DNA of 64,000 nucleotides, taken from NCBI RefSeq assembly GCF_012034205.1, contig NZ_JAATEM010000029.1, forward strand, positions 1 through 64,000, given 5' to 3'. The position numbers and the translations under genes are program-made. The notes under the pieces were generated by a model, which saw only the letters and a list, made by a program, of their open reading frames with translations, had not been told where the DNA came from and searched no databases. Position 1 is the first letter of the stretch. Every line of letters begins with the position of its first letter. Source of the DNA: Streptomyces composti (GTDB lineage: Bacteria > Actinomycetota > Actinomycetes > Streptomycetales > Streptomycetaceae). Shown here one piece after another: positions 1 through 8,734 of the stretch.

Positions 1-1
1 G

Positions 2-442
2 GACCGCAACGCGGGCTTCTCCTCCTGTGATCCGGGGCGGCTGTTCCTGCCGACGATCATGGACCCGGTCTACGGCTACCAGGTCACCAATGTCGAGGCG
101 TCCATGGCCTCGCCGTCCTCGCTGCTGCACTGGACCCGCCGGATGATCGAGATCCGCAAGCAGAACGTGGCGTTCGGGCTCGGCACCTACACCGAGCTGC
201 CCTCGTCCAACCCGGCGGTCCTCGCCTTCCTGCGCGAGTACGAGGACGACCTGGTGCTCTGCGTGAACAACTTCTCGCGGTTCGCGCAGCCGACCGAGCT
301 GGATCTGAGCGCCTTCGAGGGCCGGCATCCGGTGGAGCTGTTCGGCGGTGTCCGCTTCCCGGCGATCGGGGAGCTGCCGTATCTGCTGACCCTCGGCGGT
401 CACGGCTTCTACTGGTTCCGGCTCCGCAAGGACGCCGCGTAG
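2..442 (+). CDS. treS: Trehalose synthase (maltose alpha-D-glucosyltransferase), C-terminal part
   Basis: The open frame enters from the left edge, so only the last 146 codons are present. It interconverts maltose and trehalose in the cytoplasm and, in the GlgE pathway, feeds maltose to maltokinase. The visible part starts inside the end of the GH13 barrel (RLFLPTIMDPVYGYQVTN, typical of TreS) and runs into the C-terminal beta domain ending GHGFYWFRL. The next gene is maltokinase on the same strand after 134 nt, the usual treS-mak-glgB order. The ATG at 59 is internal and not a real start. The catalytic residues lie outside the window. Confidence 0.9.
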   Translation, partial: DRNAGFSSCDPGRLFLPTIMDPVYGYQVTNVEASMASPSSLLHWTRRMIEIRKQNVAFGLGTYTELPSSNPAVLAFLREYEDDLVLCVNNFSRFAQPTELDLSAFEGRHPVELFGGVRFPAIGELPYLLTLGGHGFYWFRLRKDAA

Positions 443-576
443 CGCCCGTCGCAGACGGGCCCGCACCCCGCGGCGGGGCGTTTCCTCCGCTCCGCCCGGG
501 GCACGCATCAGTAACACCCCGCCCACCGGCGGCGCCCCTCGGGAGCCCGCCGCACCAGGGGAAAGGACGCGACGCC

Positions 577-1989
577 ATGTCGGAAGCCGCCACCCGCACC
601 GTCACGACCCCGCCCGGCCTGCTTGCGTCTCTGGAACCACTGCTGCGGGAGTGGCTGCCGCGGCAGCGGTGGTTCGCCGGCAAGGGCCGCCCGGTCACCG
701 GGTTCACCCTGGTCCAGGCGACCGAGCTGCTGCCCGCCACCGCGAAGCTGGGGCTGTACCACCTGCTGGTGCGCGCCCACCAGCCGCTGCTGCCGGGGCA
801 CGGCGGCGCCGAGTCCCCCGGCGACTGCTACCAGCTGCTCATAGGCGTGCGCGAGGCGCTGCCGCCCCGGCTGGCGCCCGCGCTGATCGGTCATGTCGAT
901 GCGGGGCCCCTGGCCGGCCGGACGGTCTACGAGGCCCTGCACGACACCCGGCCCGCCGAACTGCTCCTGGAGGCACTGCGCACCCAGGCCAGGATCGGCG
1001 GGCTTCGTTTCGAGCGGGACCCGCACCAGGAGATACGCGGCGGCCTGGTGCCCCGCCTGGTGACCGCCGAGCAGTCCAACTCGTCGGTCGTCTACGGCGA
1101 TACGTTCATTCTGAAACTGCTGCGCCGGATCGTGCCCGGGATCAACCCGGACCTGGAGCTGCCGCTGGCGCTGGCCCGCGAGGGCTGCACCCGGGTGCCC
1201 CCGCCCACGGCCTGGCTGGTCGCGGACCCCGACGACCCGCCCGGGCCGACGGCGGAACCGTATGTGCTGGCCGTGCTCCAGCCCTTCGTGCAGGGCGCCG
1301 CGGACGGCTGGGAGCTGGCCCTGCGGGAGCTGGCCAAGGGCGAGGACTTCGTCGCCGAGGCGCGGGCGCTGGGGCGGGCCACCGCCGAGGTGCACACCGC
1401 ACTGGCCCGCGCCCTGCCGACCGTCACCCTGGGTCACACCCAGCTGCACGCGATGGTCGAGGGCATGCGGGAGCGTCTCGAGGCCGCCGTCCAGGCGGTG
1501 CCGGCGCTGCGCCCGTACGCGGACGGGCTGCGCTCGGCGTACTCGGCCCTCGACGAGCTGGCCGCTGAGGGACGCACCTGGACCGCGCAGCGGGTGCACG
1601 GCGACCTGCACCTCGGGCAGTGCCTGCGCTCCCCGGACGGCGACTGGTCGCTGATCGACTTCGAGGGCGAACCGGCCCGCCCGCTGAGCGAGCGGCGCAT
1701 GCCGCAGCCGGTGGTGCGGGACGTGGCGGGCATGCTGCGCTCCTTCGACTACGCGGCCCGCTCGGTGGACCCGCCGCAGCCGGAGTGGGCCGAGCGCTGC
1801 CGGGCGGCGTACTGCTCCGGGTACGGGGAGGCCTCCGGGCGCGACCCTCGGACCGACCCGGTGCTGCTGCGCGCATACGAGACCGACAAGGCCGTCTACG
1901 AGGTCGTCTACGAGGCCCGCCACCGTCCCGAGTGGCTCGCCGTACCCCTGGCCGCGGTGCACCGGCTCACCGCGTCCGACCTGACCTGA
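577..1989 (+). CDS. mak: Maltokinase
   Basis: Phosphorylates maltose with ATP to maltose-1-phosphate, the substrate that GlgE uses to extend alpha-glucan. The 470 aa are normal for Mak/Pep2. The N-terminus (LPRQRWFAGKGRPV) is the family cap domain; the C-terminal lobe is aminoglycoside-phosphotransferase-like, with VHGDLHLGQC at about 340-349 (catalytic Asp343) and LIDFEGEP at about 359-366 (metal-binding Asp361). The ATG at 577 follows GGGGAAAGGA. It lies between treS and glgB on the same strand with short gaps, so co-transcription is likely. Confidence 0.92.
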   Translation: MSEAATRTVTTPPGLLASLEPLLREWLPRQRWFAGKGRPVTGFTLVQATELLPATAKLGLYHLLVRAHQPLLPGHGGAESPGDCYQLLIGVREALPPRLAPALIGHVDAGPLAGRTVYEALHDTRPAELLLEALRTQARIGGLRFERDPHQEIRGGLVPRLVTAEQSNSSVVYGDTFILKLLRRIVPGINPDLELPLALAREGCTRVPPPTAWLVADPDDPPGPTAEPYVLAVLQPFVQGAADGWELALRELAKGEDFVAEARALGRATAEVHTALARALPTVTLGHTQLHAMVEGMRERLEAAVQAVPALRPYADGLRSAYSALDELAAEGRTWTAQRVHGDLHLGQCLRSPDGDWSLIDFEGEPARPLSERRMPQPVVRDVAGMLRSFDYAARSVDPPQPEWAERCRAAYCSGYGEASGRDPRTDPVLLRAYETDKAVYEVVYEARHRPEWLAVPLAAVHRLTASDLT

Positions 1990-2019
1990 TCTCCCGCGCT
2001 CGCCCAGGAGGCTTCGCCC

Positions 2020-4581
2020 GTGATCCCCCGCCCCGAGTCCCACGAGACGCCCGAGCCGGCACCCGCGGCAGAAGGCCCGGCGCCGGCCGCCGCGCAGCAG
2101 ACGACCGCCGAGCAGTCCGTGGCGAAGAAGGCCCACGCGAAGAAGGCGGTCGCGAAGAAGGCCGCGGCGCAGTCGGGGACGGCCAGGAAGGCCACCCCCA
2201 GGACGGTGGCCGAGAAGAAGGCGGCGGCCACCAGGTCGGCGCAGCAGCCGGCCCGGAAGGCCGTCGCGAAGAAGGCCGCGGCCGGGGACCCGGCGGCGAG
2301 CGCGGCCGCGTCACCCTCGTCGTCGCCCGCCTCGTCGGTGTCCTCTGCGGCGGCCGCGTCCGGGCAGGTCACCCCGCCCGAGATGGAGCTGGCCGTGTCC
2401 CCGGCGGTCGGGGCCGCGGACCGGGAGCGGCTGGTGAACGGCACGCATCACGCGCCGCACTCCGTGCTCGGGGCGCATCCGGTGCCCGGCGGGGTGGTGT
2501 TCCGGGTGTTCAAGCCGTACGCGCTGGGCGTGACCCTGCTCTCCGGCGGTGTCAGTGTCGAGCTGCACGACGACGGGGACGGCTTCTTCTCCGGGATGCT
2601 GCCGCTGCGCGAGGTGCCCGCGTACCGGTTGCGGGTGCGGTACGAGGAGGCGGAGCTGGAGATCGAGGACGCGTACCGGTTCCTGCCCACGCTCGGTGAA
2701 CTGGATCTGCACCTGATCGGCGAGGGCCGCCACGAGCAGCTGTGGACGGTGCTCGGCGCGCACCCCATGACCCACCAGGGCGTGACCGGCACCCGCTTCT
2801 CGGTGTGGGCGCCGAACGCGCTCGGGGTGCGGGTGGCCGGCTCCTTCAACTTCTGGGACGGCACCGCCTGCCCGATGCGCTCCCTGGGCTCGACCGGGGT
2901 GTGGGAGCTGTTCCTGCCGGGCATCGGCGAGGGCGAGCTGTACAAGTTCGAGATCACCCGGCCCGACGGCTCGCGCACCCTGCGCGCCGATCCGCTGGCC
3001 CGCCGCACCGAGGTCCCCCCGGCCACCTCCTCGGTGGTGACCTCCTCGCACCACGTGTGGAACGACCAGGAGTGGATGGAGCGCCGCGCCGAGGTGCCCG
3101 CACACCGGGCGCCCCTGTCCGTCTACGAGGTGCACCTCCCCTCCTGGCGCCCCGGTCTCACCTACCGTCAGCTCGCCGAGCAGCTCCCCGCCTATGTCAA
3201 GGACCTGGGCTTCACGCACGTGGAGCTGATGCCGGTCGCCGAGCACCCCTTCGGCGGCTCCTGGGGCTATCAGGTCACCGGCTTCTACGCGCCCACCGCA
3301 CGGCTCGGCACACCCGACGACTTCAAGTACCTGGTGGACGCGCTGCACCGGGCCGGCATCGGTGTGATCATGGACTGGGTGCCGGCGCACTTCCCGCGCG
3401 ACGAATGGGCCCTGGCCGAGTTCGACGGGCGGCCGCTGTACGAGCACGAGGATCCGCTGCGGGCCGCGCACCCCGACTGGGGCACGCTGGAGTTCGACTT
3501 CGGGCGTCGCGAGGTGCGCAACTTCCTGGTGGCCAACGCCCTGTACTGGTGCGAGGAGTTCCACATCGACGGACTGCGGGTGGACGCGGTCGCCTCGATG
3601 CTCTACCTCGACTACTCGCGCGAGCCGGGGCAGTGGACGCCGAACGAGCACGGCGGGCGGGAGAACCTGGACGCGGTGGCGTTCCTGCAGGAGATGAACG
3701 CGACCGTCTACCGCAAGGTGCCCGGGGTCGTGACGATCGCGGAGGAGTCCACGGCCTGGGACGGCGTCACCCGGGCCACCCATCACAAGGGGCCCAGCGG
3801 TTTCGGCGGGCTCGGCTTCGGCTTCAAGTGGAACATGGGCTGGATGCACGACTCGCTGCAGTACATGAGCCACGACCCGATCCACCGCCGCTACCACCAC
3901 CACGAGATGACCTTCTCGATGGTGTACGCCTACAGCGAGAACTATGTGCTGCCGATCTCGCACGACGAGGTGGTGCACGGCAAGAAGTCCCTGGTGTCGA
4001 AGATGCCCGGCGACTGGTGGCAGCAGCGCGCCAACCTCCGCGCCTACCTCGGCTTCATGTGGGCCCACCCCGGCAAGCAACTGCTGTTCATGGGCCAGGA
4101 GTTCGCCCAGGGCTCGGAGTGGTCGGAGGTGCACGGCCCGGACTGGTGGCTGCTGGACCCGAACTACGGTGCCGAGGCCGACCACCGCGGCGTGCGCGAA
4201 CTGGTCCGCGACCTCAACACCGTCTACCGGGGCACCCCGGCGCTGTGGCAGTGCGACACCGAGCCGTCCGGCTTCCGCTGGGTGACCGGCGACGCCGCCG
4301 AGGACAATGTGCTGGCCTTCCTGCGCTACGACGAGGACGGCACCCCGCTGCTCGCGGTCTGTCACTTCGCCCCCGTGGTCCGCGACGACTACCGCATCGG
4401 CGTCCCCGACGACGTCCCCGCCTGGCACGAGACCCTCAACACCGACACCACCCGCTACGGCGGCAGCGGCGTCACCAACCCCGACCCTCTCAAACCGGAC
4501 GCCCAGGGCTGGCACGGCCTTCCCGCCAGCCTCCGTCTCACCCTGCCCCCGCTCGCGACGATCTGGCTGCGCCCGGCCTGA
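2020..4581 (+). CDS. glgB: 1,4-alpha-glucan branching enzyme with Lys/Ala-rich N-terminal extension
   Basis: Introduces alpha-1,6 branches into glycogen or GlgE-made glucan. GTG start at 2020 with CCAGGAGG upstream, 30 nt after mak. The family core begins near residue 136 (LVNGTHHAPHSVLGAHP), followed by two CBM48-like domains and the GH13 barrel. The nucleophile is Asp522 in GLRVDA, the acid/base Glu575 in TIAEEST, and the third acid Asp649 in HDEVVHGKKS. At 853 aa it is about 110-130 residues longer than common GlgB; the excess is a tail rich in AKKA repeats (residues about 30-95) resembling histone-H1-like tails. The core call is secure; the role of the tail is unknown. Confidence 0.93.
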   Translation: MIPRPESHETPEPAPAAEGPAPAAAQQTTAEQSVAKKAHAKKAVAKKAAAQSGTARKATPRTVAEKKAAATRSAQQPARKAVAKKAAAGDPAASAAASPSSSPASSVSSAAAASGQVTPPEMELAVSPAVGAADRERLVNGTHHAPHSVLGAHPVPGGVVFRVFKPYALGVTLLSGGVSVELHDDGDGFFSGMLPLREVPAYRLRVRYEEAELEIEDAYRFLPTLGELDLHLIGEGRHEQLWTVLGAHPMTHQGVTGTRFSVWAPNALGVRVAGSFNFWDGTACPMRSLGSTGVWELFLPGIGEGELYKFEITRPDGSRTLRADPLARRTEVPPATSSVVTSSHHVWNDQEWMERRAEVPAHRAPLSVYEVHLPSWRPGLTYRQLAEQLPAYVKDLGFTHVELMPVAEHPFGGSWGYQVTGFYAPTARLGTPDDFKYLVDALHRAGIGVIMDWVPAHFPRDEWALAEFDGRPLYEHEDPLRAAHPDWGTLEFDFGRREVRNFLVANALYWCEEFHIDGLRVDAVASMLYLDYSREPGQWTPNEHGGRENLDAVAFLQEMNATVYRKVPGVVTIAEESTAWDGVTRATHHKGPSGFGGLGFGFKWNMGWMHDSLQYMSHDPIHRRYHHHEMTFSMVYAYSENYVLPISHDEVVHGKKSLVSKMPGDWWQQRANLRAYLGFMWAHPGKQLLFMGQEFAQGSEWSEVHGPDWWLLDPNYGAEADHRGVRELVRDLNTVYRGTPALWQCDTEPSGFRWVTGDAAEDNVLAFLRYDEDGTPLLAVCHFAPVVRDDYRIGVPDDVPAWHETLNTDTTRYGGSGVTNPDPLKPDAQGWHGLPASLRLTLPPLATIWLRPA

Positions 4582-4590
4582 CCGGCCGGC

Positions 4591-4631
4591 CCGGACGGGG
4601 GCAGCCGGTGCCTGCTGCCCGGCCCGTCCGG
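4591..4631. terminator. Probable shared terminator between glgB and helR
   Basis: CCGGACGGG at 4591-4599 is complementary to CCCGTCCGG at 4623-4631, with further GGCAG/CTGCC pairing inside. It sits in the 59-nt gap between two convergent genes. There is no T-run, as is common in this GC range. Confidence 0.5.
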
Positions 4632-4640
4632 TCGGCTCGG

Positions 4641-6899
4641 TCAGGCCACGTCGACCAGGCCCTTCGGGAGGGGCTCGGTGTGCAGGATGCCGAGGCGCTG
4701 GGTGGCGCGGGTCAGGGAGACGTAGAGGTCGCTGGTGCCGTAGCGGGCGGGCTCGACGACCAGGACGGAGTCGAACTCCAGGCCCTTGGCCTGCTTCGGG
4801 TCGAGCAGGACGACCGGCTGGGTGAGATCGGGCTCGGCGCCGGCGGTGAGGGCGTCCGTGCGGGCGGCGATCGTGCGGTGCAGGTCGCGCGGGGCGATGA
4901 CGGCCAGCCTGCCCTCCTCCGGGGTCAGCTCGCGCACCGCATCGGCGACCGCGCCGGGCAGGTCGTCCACCGCCCGGATCCAGGGCTTCTCACCGGTGCT
5001 GCGCACCGAGCTGGGCGGCTCGAAGGAGGGGTTCTCCGCGCGGACCACGGCCGCGGCGACCTCCATGATCTCGGCAGGGGTGCGGTAGTTGACGGCGAGC
5101 CGGGTGTGCTCCCAGCGGTCCTCGACGTAGGGCGCCAGGATGTCCTCCCAGGAGCCGACCCCGCCGGCCTCCGAGGTCTGCGCCGGATCGCCGACCAGCG
5201 TCATCGACCGGGTCGGGATGCGCCGCATCAGCATCCGCCAGGCCATCGGCGACAGCTCCTGCGCCTCGTCCACGATGATGTGCCCGAACGCCCAGGTCCG
5301 GTCGGCGGCGGCGCGCTCCGCGGCGCTGCGGTGGTCCGCCTCCTCGTGCCGTTCCGCGAAGCGCTCCGCGTCGATGATGTCGTGTGCGGAGAGCACCTCG
5401 GAGGCCTCGGGGTCGTCCTCCTCCTTGTCCTCGAACTCGTAGGTCCGGGACGCGTAGGAGACGTCGAGCACGCCTTGCGCGTAGGCGATCTGCCGCAGCC
5501 GCTCCTGCTCCGCCCGCTCGCGCTCCAGGCGGTCGTCCTCGCCGAGCAGCTCCGCGGCCTCGTCGAGCAGCGGCACGTCGGAGACGGTCCAGTGCCGGGT
5601 GACCGGGCGGCGGACGGCGTCGGCGTCCTCGGGGGACAGGAACGCGTCGGGTTCGGCGAGGAAGCCGGCGACCAGCTGCTGGGGGGTGAGCCGGGGCCAG
5701 AGCCGGTCGATGGCGGCCCACACCTCGGGGTTCTCGGCGAGCTCGTCGCGGATCTGGGTGATGTCGCTCGCGTCGAGCAGGTTGGACCCGTCGAACGGGT
5801 CGGTGCCGATGCGTTCCGCGTACAGGTCGGTGAGGGTGTTGAGGATGTGGCCCTCGAAGTGCTCGCGGGCCGCGTTGTGCGGCAGCTTGGTGGCGCGGGT
5901 GCGTTCCCGGGCGACGTTCACCAGGCCGTCGTCGAGCATCAGGATGGTGCGGTCGTGCTCGATGGTGATGACCGGGTCGGGCAGCGCCTGCCGGCTGCGG
6001 ACCACCTCGGCGAGCACGTCGGCCATGTCGGCCCGGCCCTTGACGGCCGCCGCCCTGGGCGTGTCGGTGCGGGTGGCCTTCACCCCGGGGAAGAGCTCGC
6101 CGACGGTCGACAGCAGCACCCCGGTCTCGCCCAGGCTGGGCAGCACCTCGCCGATGTAGCCGAGGAACGCCGGATTGGGGCCGACGATCAGCACGGCGCG
6201 GCGGGCCAGCAGCTCGCGGTGCTCGTAGAGGAGGTAGGCGGCGCGGTGCAGGGCGACGGCGGTCTTGCCGGTGCCGGGGCCGCCCTCGACGACCAGGACG
6301 CCGCGGTGCGGGGCGCGGATGATGCGGTCCTGGTCGGCCTGGATGGTGCGCACGATGTCGGCCATGCGGCCGGTGCGCGCGGAATTGAGCGCGGCGAGCA
6401 GCACGGCGTCGCCGCTGGGGTCCTCGTGCCCGGTGCGGGTCTCGTCGCCGAGGTCGAGGATCTCGTCGTGCAGGGCGGTGACCCGGCGGCCCTCGGTGGA
6501 GATGTGCCGGCGGCGCCTGAGCCCCATCGGGGTGTGGCCGGTGGCCAGGTAGAAGGGGCGGGCGACCTCGGCGCGCCAGTCGATCAGGATGGGGGTGCGG
6601 TCGGCGTCGTCGGCGCGCAGGCCGATCCGGCCGATGTGGTGGGACTCTCCGGAGGTCAGGTCGATCCGGCCGAAGCACAGCGAGCCGTCCACCGCGTTGA
6701 GCGCGGCGAGCAGCCCGGAGCGCTCGGCGACCTGGATGTCCCGCTCCAGCCGGGCCTGCATCGGCGTGTGGCCCTGGGCGAGCGCGTCGGTGAGGGAGTC
6801 CTCGGTGACGCCCCTGAGGGCGTCCACGCGTGCGTACAGCCCGTCGATGAATTCCTGTTCGCGCCGCAATTCATCGTCCGGAAATTCGGTGTTTGACAA
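4641..6899 (-). CDS. helR: HelD/HelR-like RNA polymerase-associated ATPase (UvrD superfamily 1)
   Basis: 752-aa superfamily-1 ATPase of the actinobacterial HelD/HelR type, known to pull stalled RNA polymerase from DNA and, for HelR, to displace rifamycins. Walker A GGPGTGKT is at 206-213, Walker B lies in IIVDEAQELSPM, followed by VGDPAQTSEAGG and NYRTPAEIM (SF1 motifs). The N-terminal coiled coil (LRREQEFIDGLYARVDAL) is the HelD-type arm. The start is TTG at 6899 (MSNTEFPDDELRRE) with GGGAG about 9 nt upstream; there is no better ATG. The start codon overlaps the -35 box of a promoter firing the other way. I did not recognise a rifamycin-associated element upstream, so rifamycin induction is not supported here. 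HelD versus HelR is the main uncertainty. Confidence 0.75.
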   Translation of the reverse strand: MSNTEFPDDELRREQEFIDGLYARVDALRGVTEDSLTDALAQGHTPMQARLERDIQVAERSGLLAALNAVDGSLCFGRIDLTSGESHHIGRIGLRADDADRTPILIDWRAEVARPFYLATGHTPMGLRRRRHISTEGRRVTALHDEILDLGDETRTGHEDPSGDAVLLAALNSARTGRMADIVRTIQADQDRIIRAPHRGVLVVEGGPGTGKTAVALHRAAYLLYEHRELLARRAVLIVGPNPAFLGYIGEVLPSLGETGVLLSTVGELFPGVKATRTDTPRAAAVKGRADMADVLAEVVRSRQALPDPVITIEHDRTILMLDDGLVNVARERTRATKLPHNAAREHFEGHILNTLTDLYAERIGTDPFDGSNLLDASDITQIRDELAENPEVWAAIDRLWPRLTPQQLVAGFLAEPDAFLSPEDADAVRRPVTRHWTVSDVPLLDEAAELLGEDDRLERERAEQERLRQIAYAQGVLDVSYASRTYEFEDKEEDDPEASEVLSAHDIIDAERFAERHEEADHRSAAERAAADRTWAFGHIIVDEAQELSPMAWRMLMRRIPTRSMTLVGDPAQTSEAGGVGSWEDILAPYVEDRWEHTRLAVNYRTPAEIMEVAAAVVRAENPSFEPPSSVRSTGEKPWIRAVDDLPGAVADAVRELTPEEGRLAVIAPRDLHRTIAARTDALTAGAEPDLTQPVVLLDPKQAKGLEFDSVLVVEPARYGTSDLYVSLTRATQRLGILHTEPLPKGLVDVA

Positions 6900-6922
6900 T
6901 TCCGCTCCCGCCCGGATATACT
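6893..6922 (+). promoter_or_regulatory. Near-consensus housekeeping promoter, divergent from helR
   Basis: TTGACA at 6893-6898, an 18-nt spacer, and TATACT at 6917-6922. This is unusually close to the principal sigma consensus for this genome. No long gene follows on this strand; transcription would start near 6929 and meet two hairpins. Confidence 0.75.
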
Positions 6923-6928
6923 GTGCTC

Positions 6929-7022
6929 ACTGAACTTCTCCGCGACTTCTTGATGAAGAAGTCGCGAATCAATGAATATACGCAAGGAAAACCCCCGAGC
7001 GCAATTGCCGGGGGTTTTCCTT
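6929..7022 (+). ncRNA. Candidate small RNA divergent from helR
   Basis: Transcription from the promoter at 6893-6922 would give an RNA of about 95 nt. It contains a perfect 11-bp hairpin with a GATG loop (6941-6966), a 17-nt A/U-rich single strand (6967-6983), and a perfect 14-bp stem (6984-6997 with 7009-7022) ending in U-rich sequence. A strong promoter, hairpins and a terminator without a convincing coding frame is the layout of an independent sRNA. Alternatively it is a short leader, or both stems act on the helR mRNA leader, because they are symmetrical and would also form in the opposite transcript. No known family was recognised. Confidence 0.5.
6984..7022. terminator. Bidirectional terminator or attenuator hairpin upstream of helR
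   Basis: Perfect 14-bp arms (6984-6997 and 7009-7022) around an 11-nt loop containing the palindrome GCAATTGC. The plus-strand 3' arm carries TTTT and is followed by TTG. On the minus strand it precedes helR by about 85 nt and could act as an attenuator. Confidence 0.6.
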
Positions 7023-7105
7023 TGTCTCGGGGCGGCTCGACGCTCCGCCCGGTGCGGCCCGCCCCTCGCCCCTCCGGGCGACGAGGCCCGTCCGCGGCCC
7101 GACGA

Positions 7106-7143
7106 GCGGACACGGCCCGGGTTCAGGCCCGGGCCGTGTCCGC
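7106..7143. terminator. Terminator downstream of dctA
   Basis: 16-bp perfect inverted repeat (7106-7121 and 7128-7143) with a TTCAGG loop, 38 nt beyond the dctA stop. Confidence 0.75.
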
Positions 7144-7180
7144 GTGCCGCGGTGCGGGGAGGATGCCGGCGAGGGCCGGG

Positions 7181-8575
7181 TCAGGCCTTCGCCAGCTCCT
7201 TCTCACCGCCGCCGGACTCCGGCAGATCGGCACCGTCCGCATCCGCGGCCGTGCCGGAGCCGTGGTCGTCCAGGAGAGTCCTCTCGTCGAAGGGCAGCCG
7301 GCCGGCCAGGACCTCGCCGACGCGCTCCTTGTCGATCTCCTTGGTCCAGGTGCCCACCAGCACCGCGGCGACCGCGTTGCCGGCGAAGTTGGTCAGGGCG
7401 CGGGCCTCGCTCATGAAGCGGTCGATGCCGACGATCAGGCCGATGCCGTCCACCAGGGCCGGCTTGTGCGACTGCAGACCGCCGGCCAGCGTCGCCAGGC
7501 CGGCGCCGGTGACGCCCGCCGCGCCCTTGGAGGCGACCAGCAGGAACAGCAGCAGCGGGATCTGCTCGCCGACCGACATCGGCGTGCCCATGGCGTCGGC
7601 GATGAAGAGCGAGGCCATGGTCATGTAGATCATGGTGCCGTCGAGGTTGAAGGAGTAACCGGTCGGAACGGTGATGCCGACCACCGGCTTGCTGACGCCC
7701 AGGTGCTCCATCTTCGCGATCAGCCGCGGCAGCGCCGACTCCGAGGAGGAGGTGGACAGGATCAGCAGGAACTCCCGGCCCAGGTACTTGAACAGGGTGA
7801 AGATGTTCAGGCCCGAGACGATCCGCAGCAGCGCGCCGAGCACCAGGAAGATGAACAGCACACAGGTGACGTAGAAGCCGAGCATCAGCACCGCGAGGCT
7901 CTTCAGCGCGTCCAGGCCCGCCGAGCCGGTGACCGCGGCCATGGCGCCGAAGGCGCCGACCGGGGCCGCCCACATGATCATGGCGAGGACCCGGAAGACC
8001 AGCCGCTGGATGTGCTCGATCCCGCGCAGGACCGGCTGCCCCGCCTTGCCCATGGCCTGCAGGGCGAAGCCGCAGAGCAGGGCGACCAGCAGGGTCTGCA
8101 GCACCTCGCCCTGGGTGAAGGCGGAGACGATGGTGGTCGGGATGATGCCGAGCAGGAACTCGGTGGTGTCCTTGGCCTCCGCGTCGACCTGGGCGTGCCC
8201 GGTCTCCTTCACCGCCTCGGTGACGGCCAGCCCGGCGCCGGGCTCCAGGACGTTGCCCACGATCAGGCCGATGGCCAGCGCGACCAGCGACATCACCAGG
8301 AAGTAGACCAGCGCGATGCCGCCGACGGCGCCGACCTTGGCGGCCTTCCGCACCGAGCCGATGCCCAGCACGATGGTGCAGAAGATGATCGGCGAGATCA
8401 TCATCTTGATGAGGTTCACGAACCCGGTGCCGATCGGCTTCAGCTCGACCGCGAAGTCCGGTGCGATCAGCCCGACCGCGATACCGAGTGCGACCGCGAT
8501 GATCACCGCGATGTAGAGGTAATGCGTGCGGTCCCGTCTGGCTGCGGGGGCCGTTCTCGGGGTGCTGGCGGCCAC
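7181..8575 (-). CDS. dctA: C4-dicarboxylate:cation symporter
   Basis: Imports succinate, fumarate or malate with protons or sodium. 464 aa, with N-terminal TM helix YLYIAVIIAVALGIAVGLI and the DAACS-family landmarks MMISPIIFCTIVLGI, SSSESALPRL (serine-rich re-entrant loop 1) and GVTGAGLATLAGG (loop 2). GTG start at 8575 with AAGGAGG 7-11 nt upstream. Divergent from a CitA/DcuS-type sensor-regulator pair (8735-11073), the usual arrangement for dicarboxylate-induced carriers. Glutamate carriers of the same fold are an alternative, but the two-component neighbour favours dicarboxylates. Confidence 0.85.
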   Translation of the reverse strand: MAASTPRTAPAARRDRTHYLYIAVIIAVALGIAVGLIAPDFAVELKPIGTGFVNLIKMMISPIIFCTIVLGIGSVRKAAKVGAVGGIALVYFLVMSLVALAIGLIVGNVLEPGAGLAVTEAVKETGHAQVDAEAKDTTEFLLGIIPTTIVSAFTQGEVLQTLLVALLCGFALQAMGKAGQPVLRGIEHIQRLVFRVLAMIMWAAPVGAFGAMAAVTGSAGLDALKSLAVLMLGFYVTCVLFIFLVLGALLRIVSGLNIFTLFKYLGREFLLILSTSSSESALPRLIAKMEHLGVSKPVVGITVPTGYSFNLDGTMIYMTMASLFIADAMGTPMSVGEQIPLLLFLLVASKGAAGVTGAGLATLAGGLQSHKPALVDGIGLIVGIDRFMSEARALTNFAGNAVAAVLVGTWTKEIDKERVGEVLAGRLPFDERTLLDDHGSGTAADADGADLPESGGGEKELAKA

Positions 8576-8734
8576 GGCTGCCCTCCTTGACGTCTTCGTC
8601 GGCGAACACCGGCGTGCGGCTCACGTCCGGGGAATCGGGGAATAGGGGAATGCCGTGACTATGGCGTGCCCTGTGAGTGCGGTCACCCTTCCGTTCATTT
8701 AGTTCACCGGGCGGTGCCCGTGCAGACTGGCGGC

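Noticed and set aside
2742..6896. 1384-codon plus-strand frame running over glgB and helR
   Set aside because: Overlaps two well-conserved genes in other frames and is Arg/Ala/Gly low-complexity.
6900..7022. Rifamycin-associated element upstream of the HelR-like gene
   Set aside because: The inverted repeats here do not resemble the element as I remember it; no rifamycin response is claimed.
6953..7120. Possible peptide MKKSRINEYTQGKPPS encoded by the helR-divergent transcript
   Set aside because: No ribosome site, the start lies inside a hairpin, and the frame runs on for over 500 codons without a stop near the terminator.
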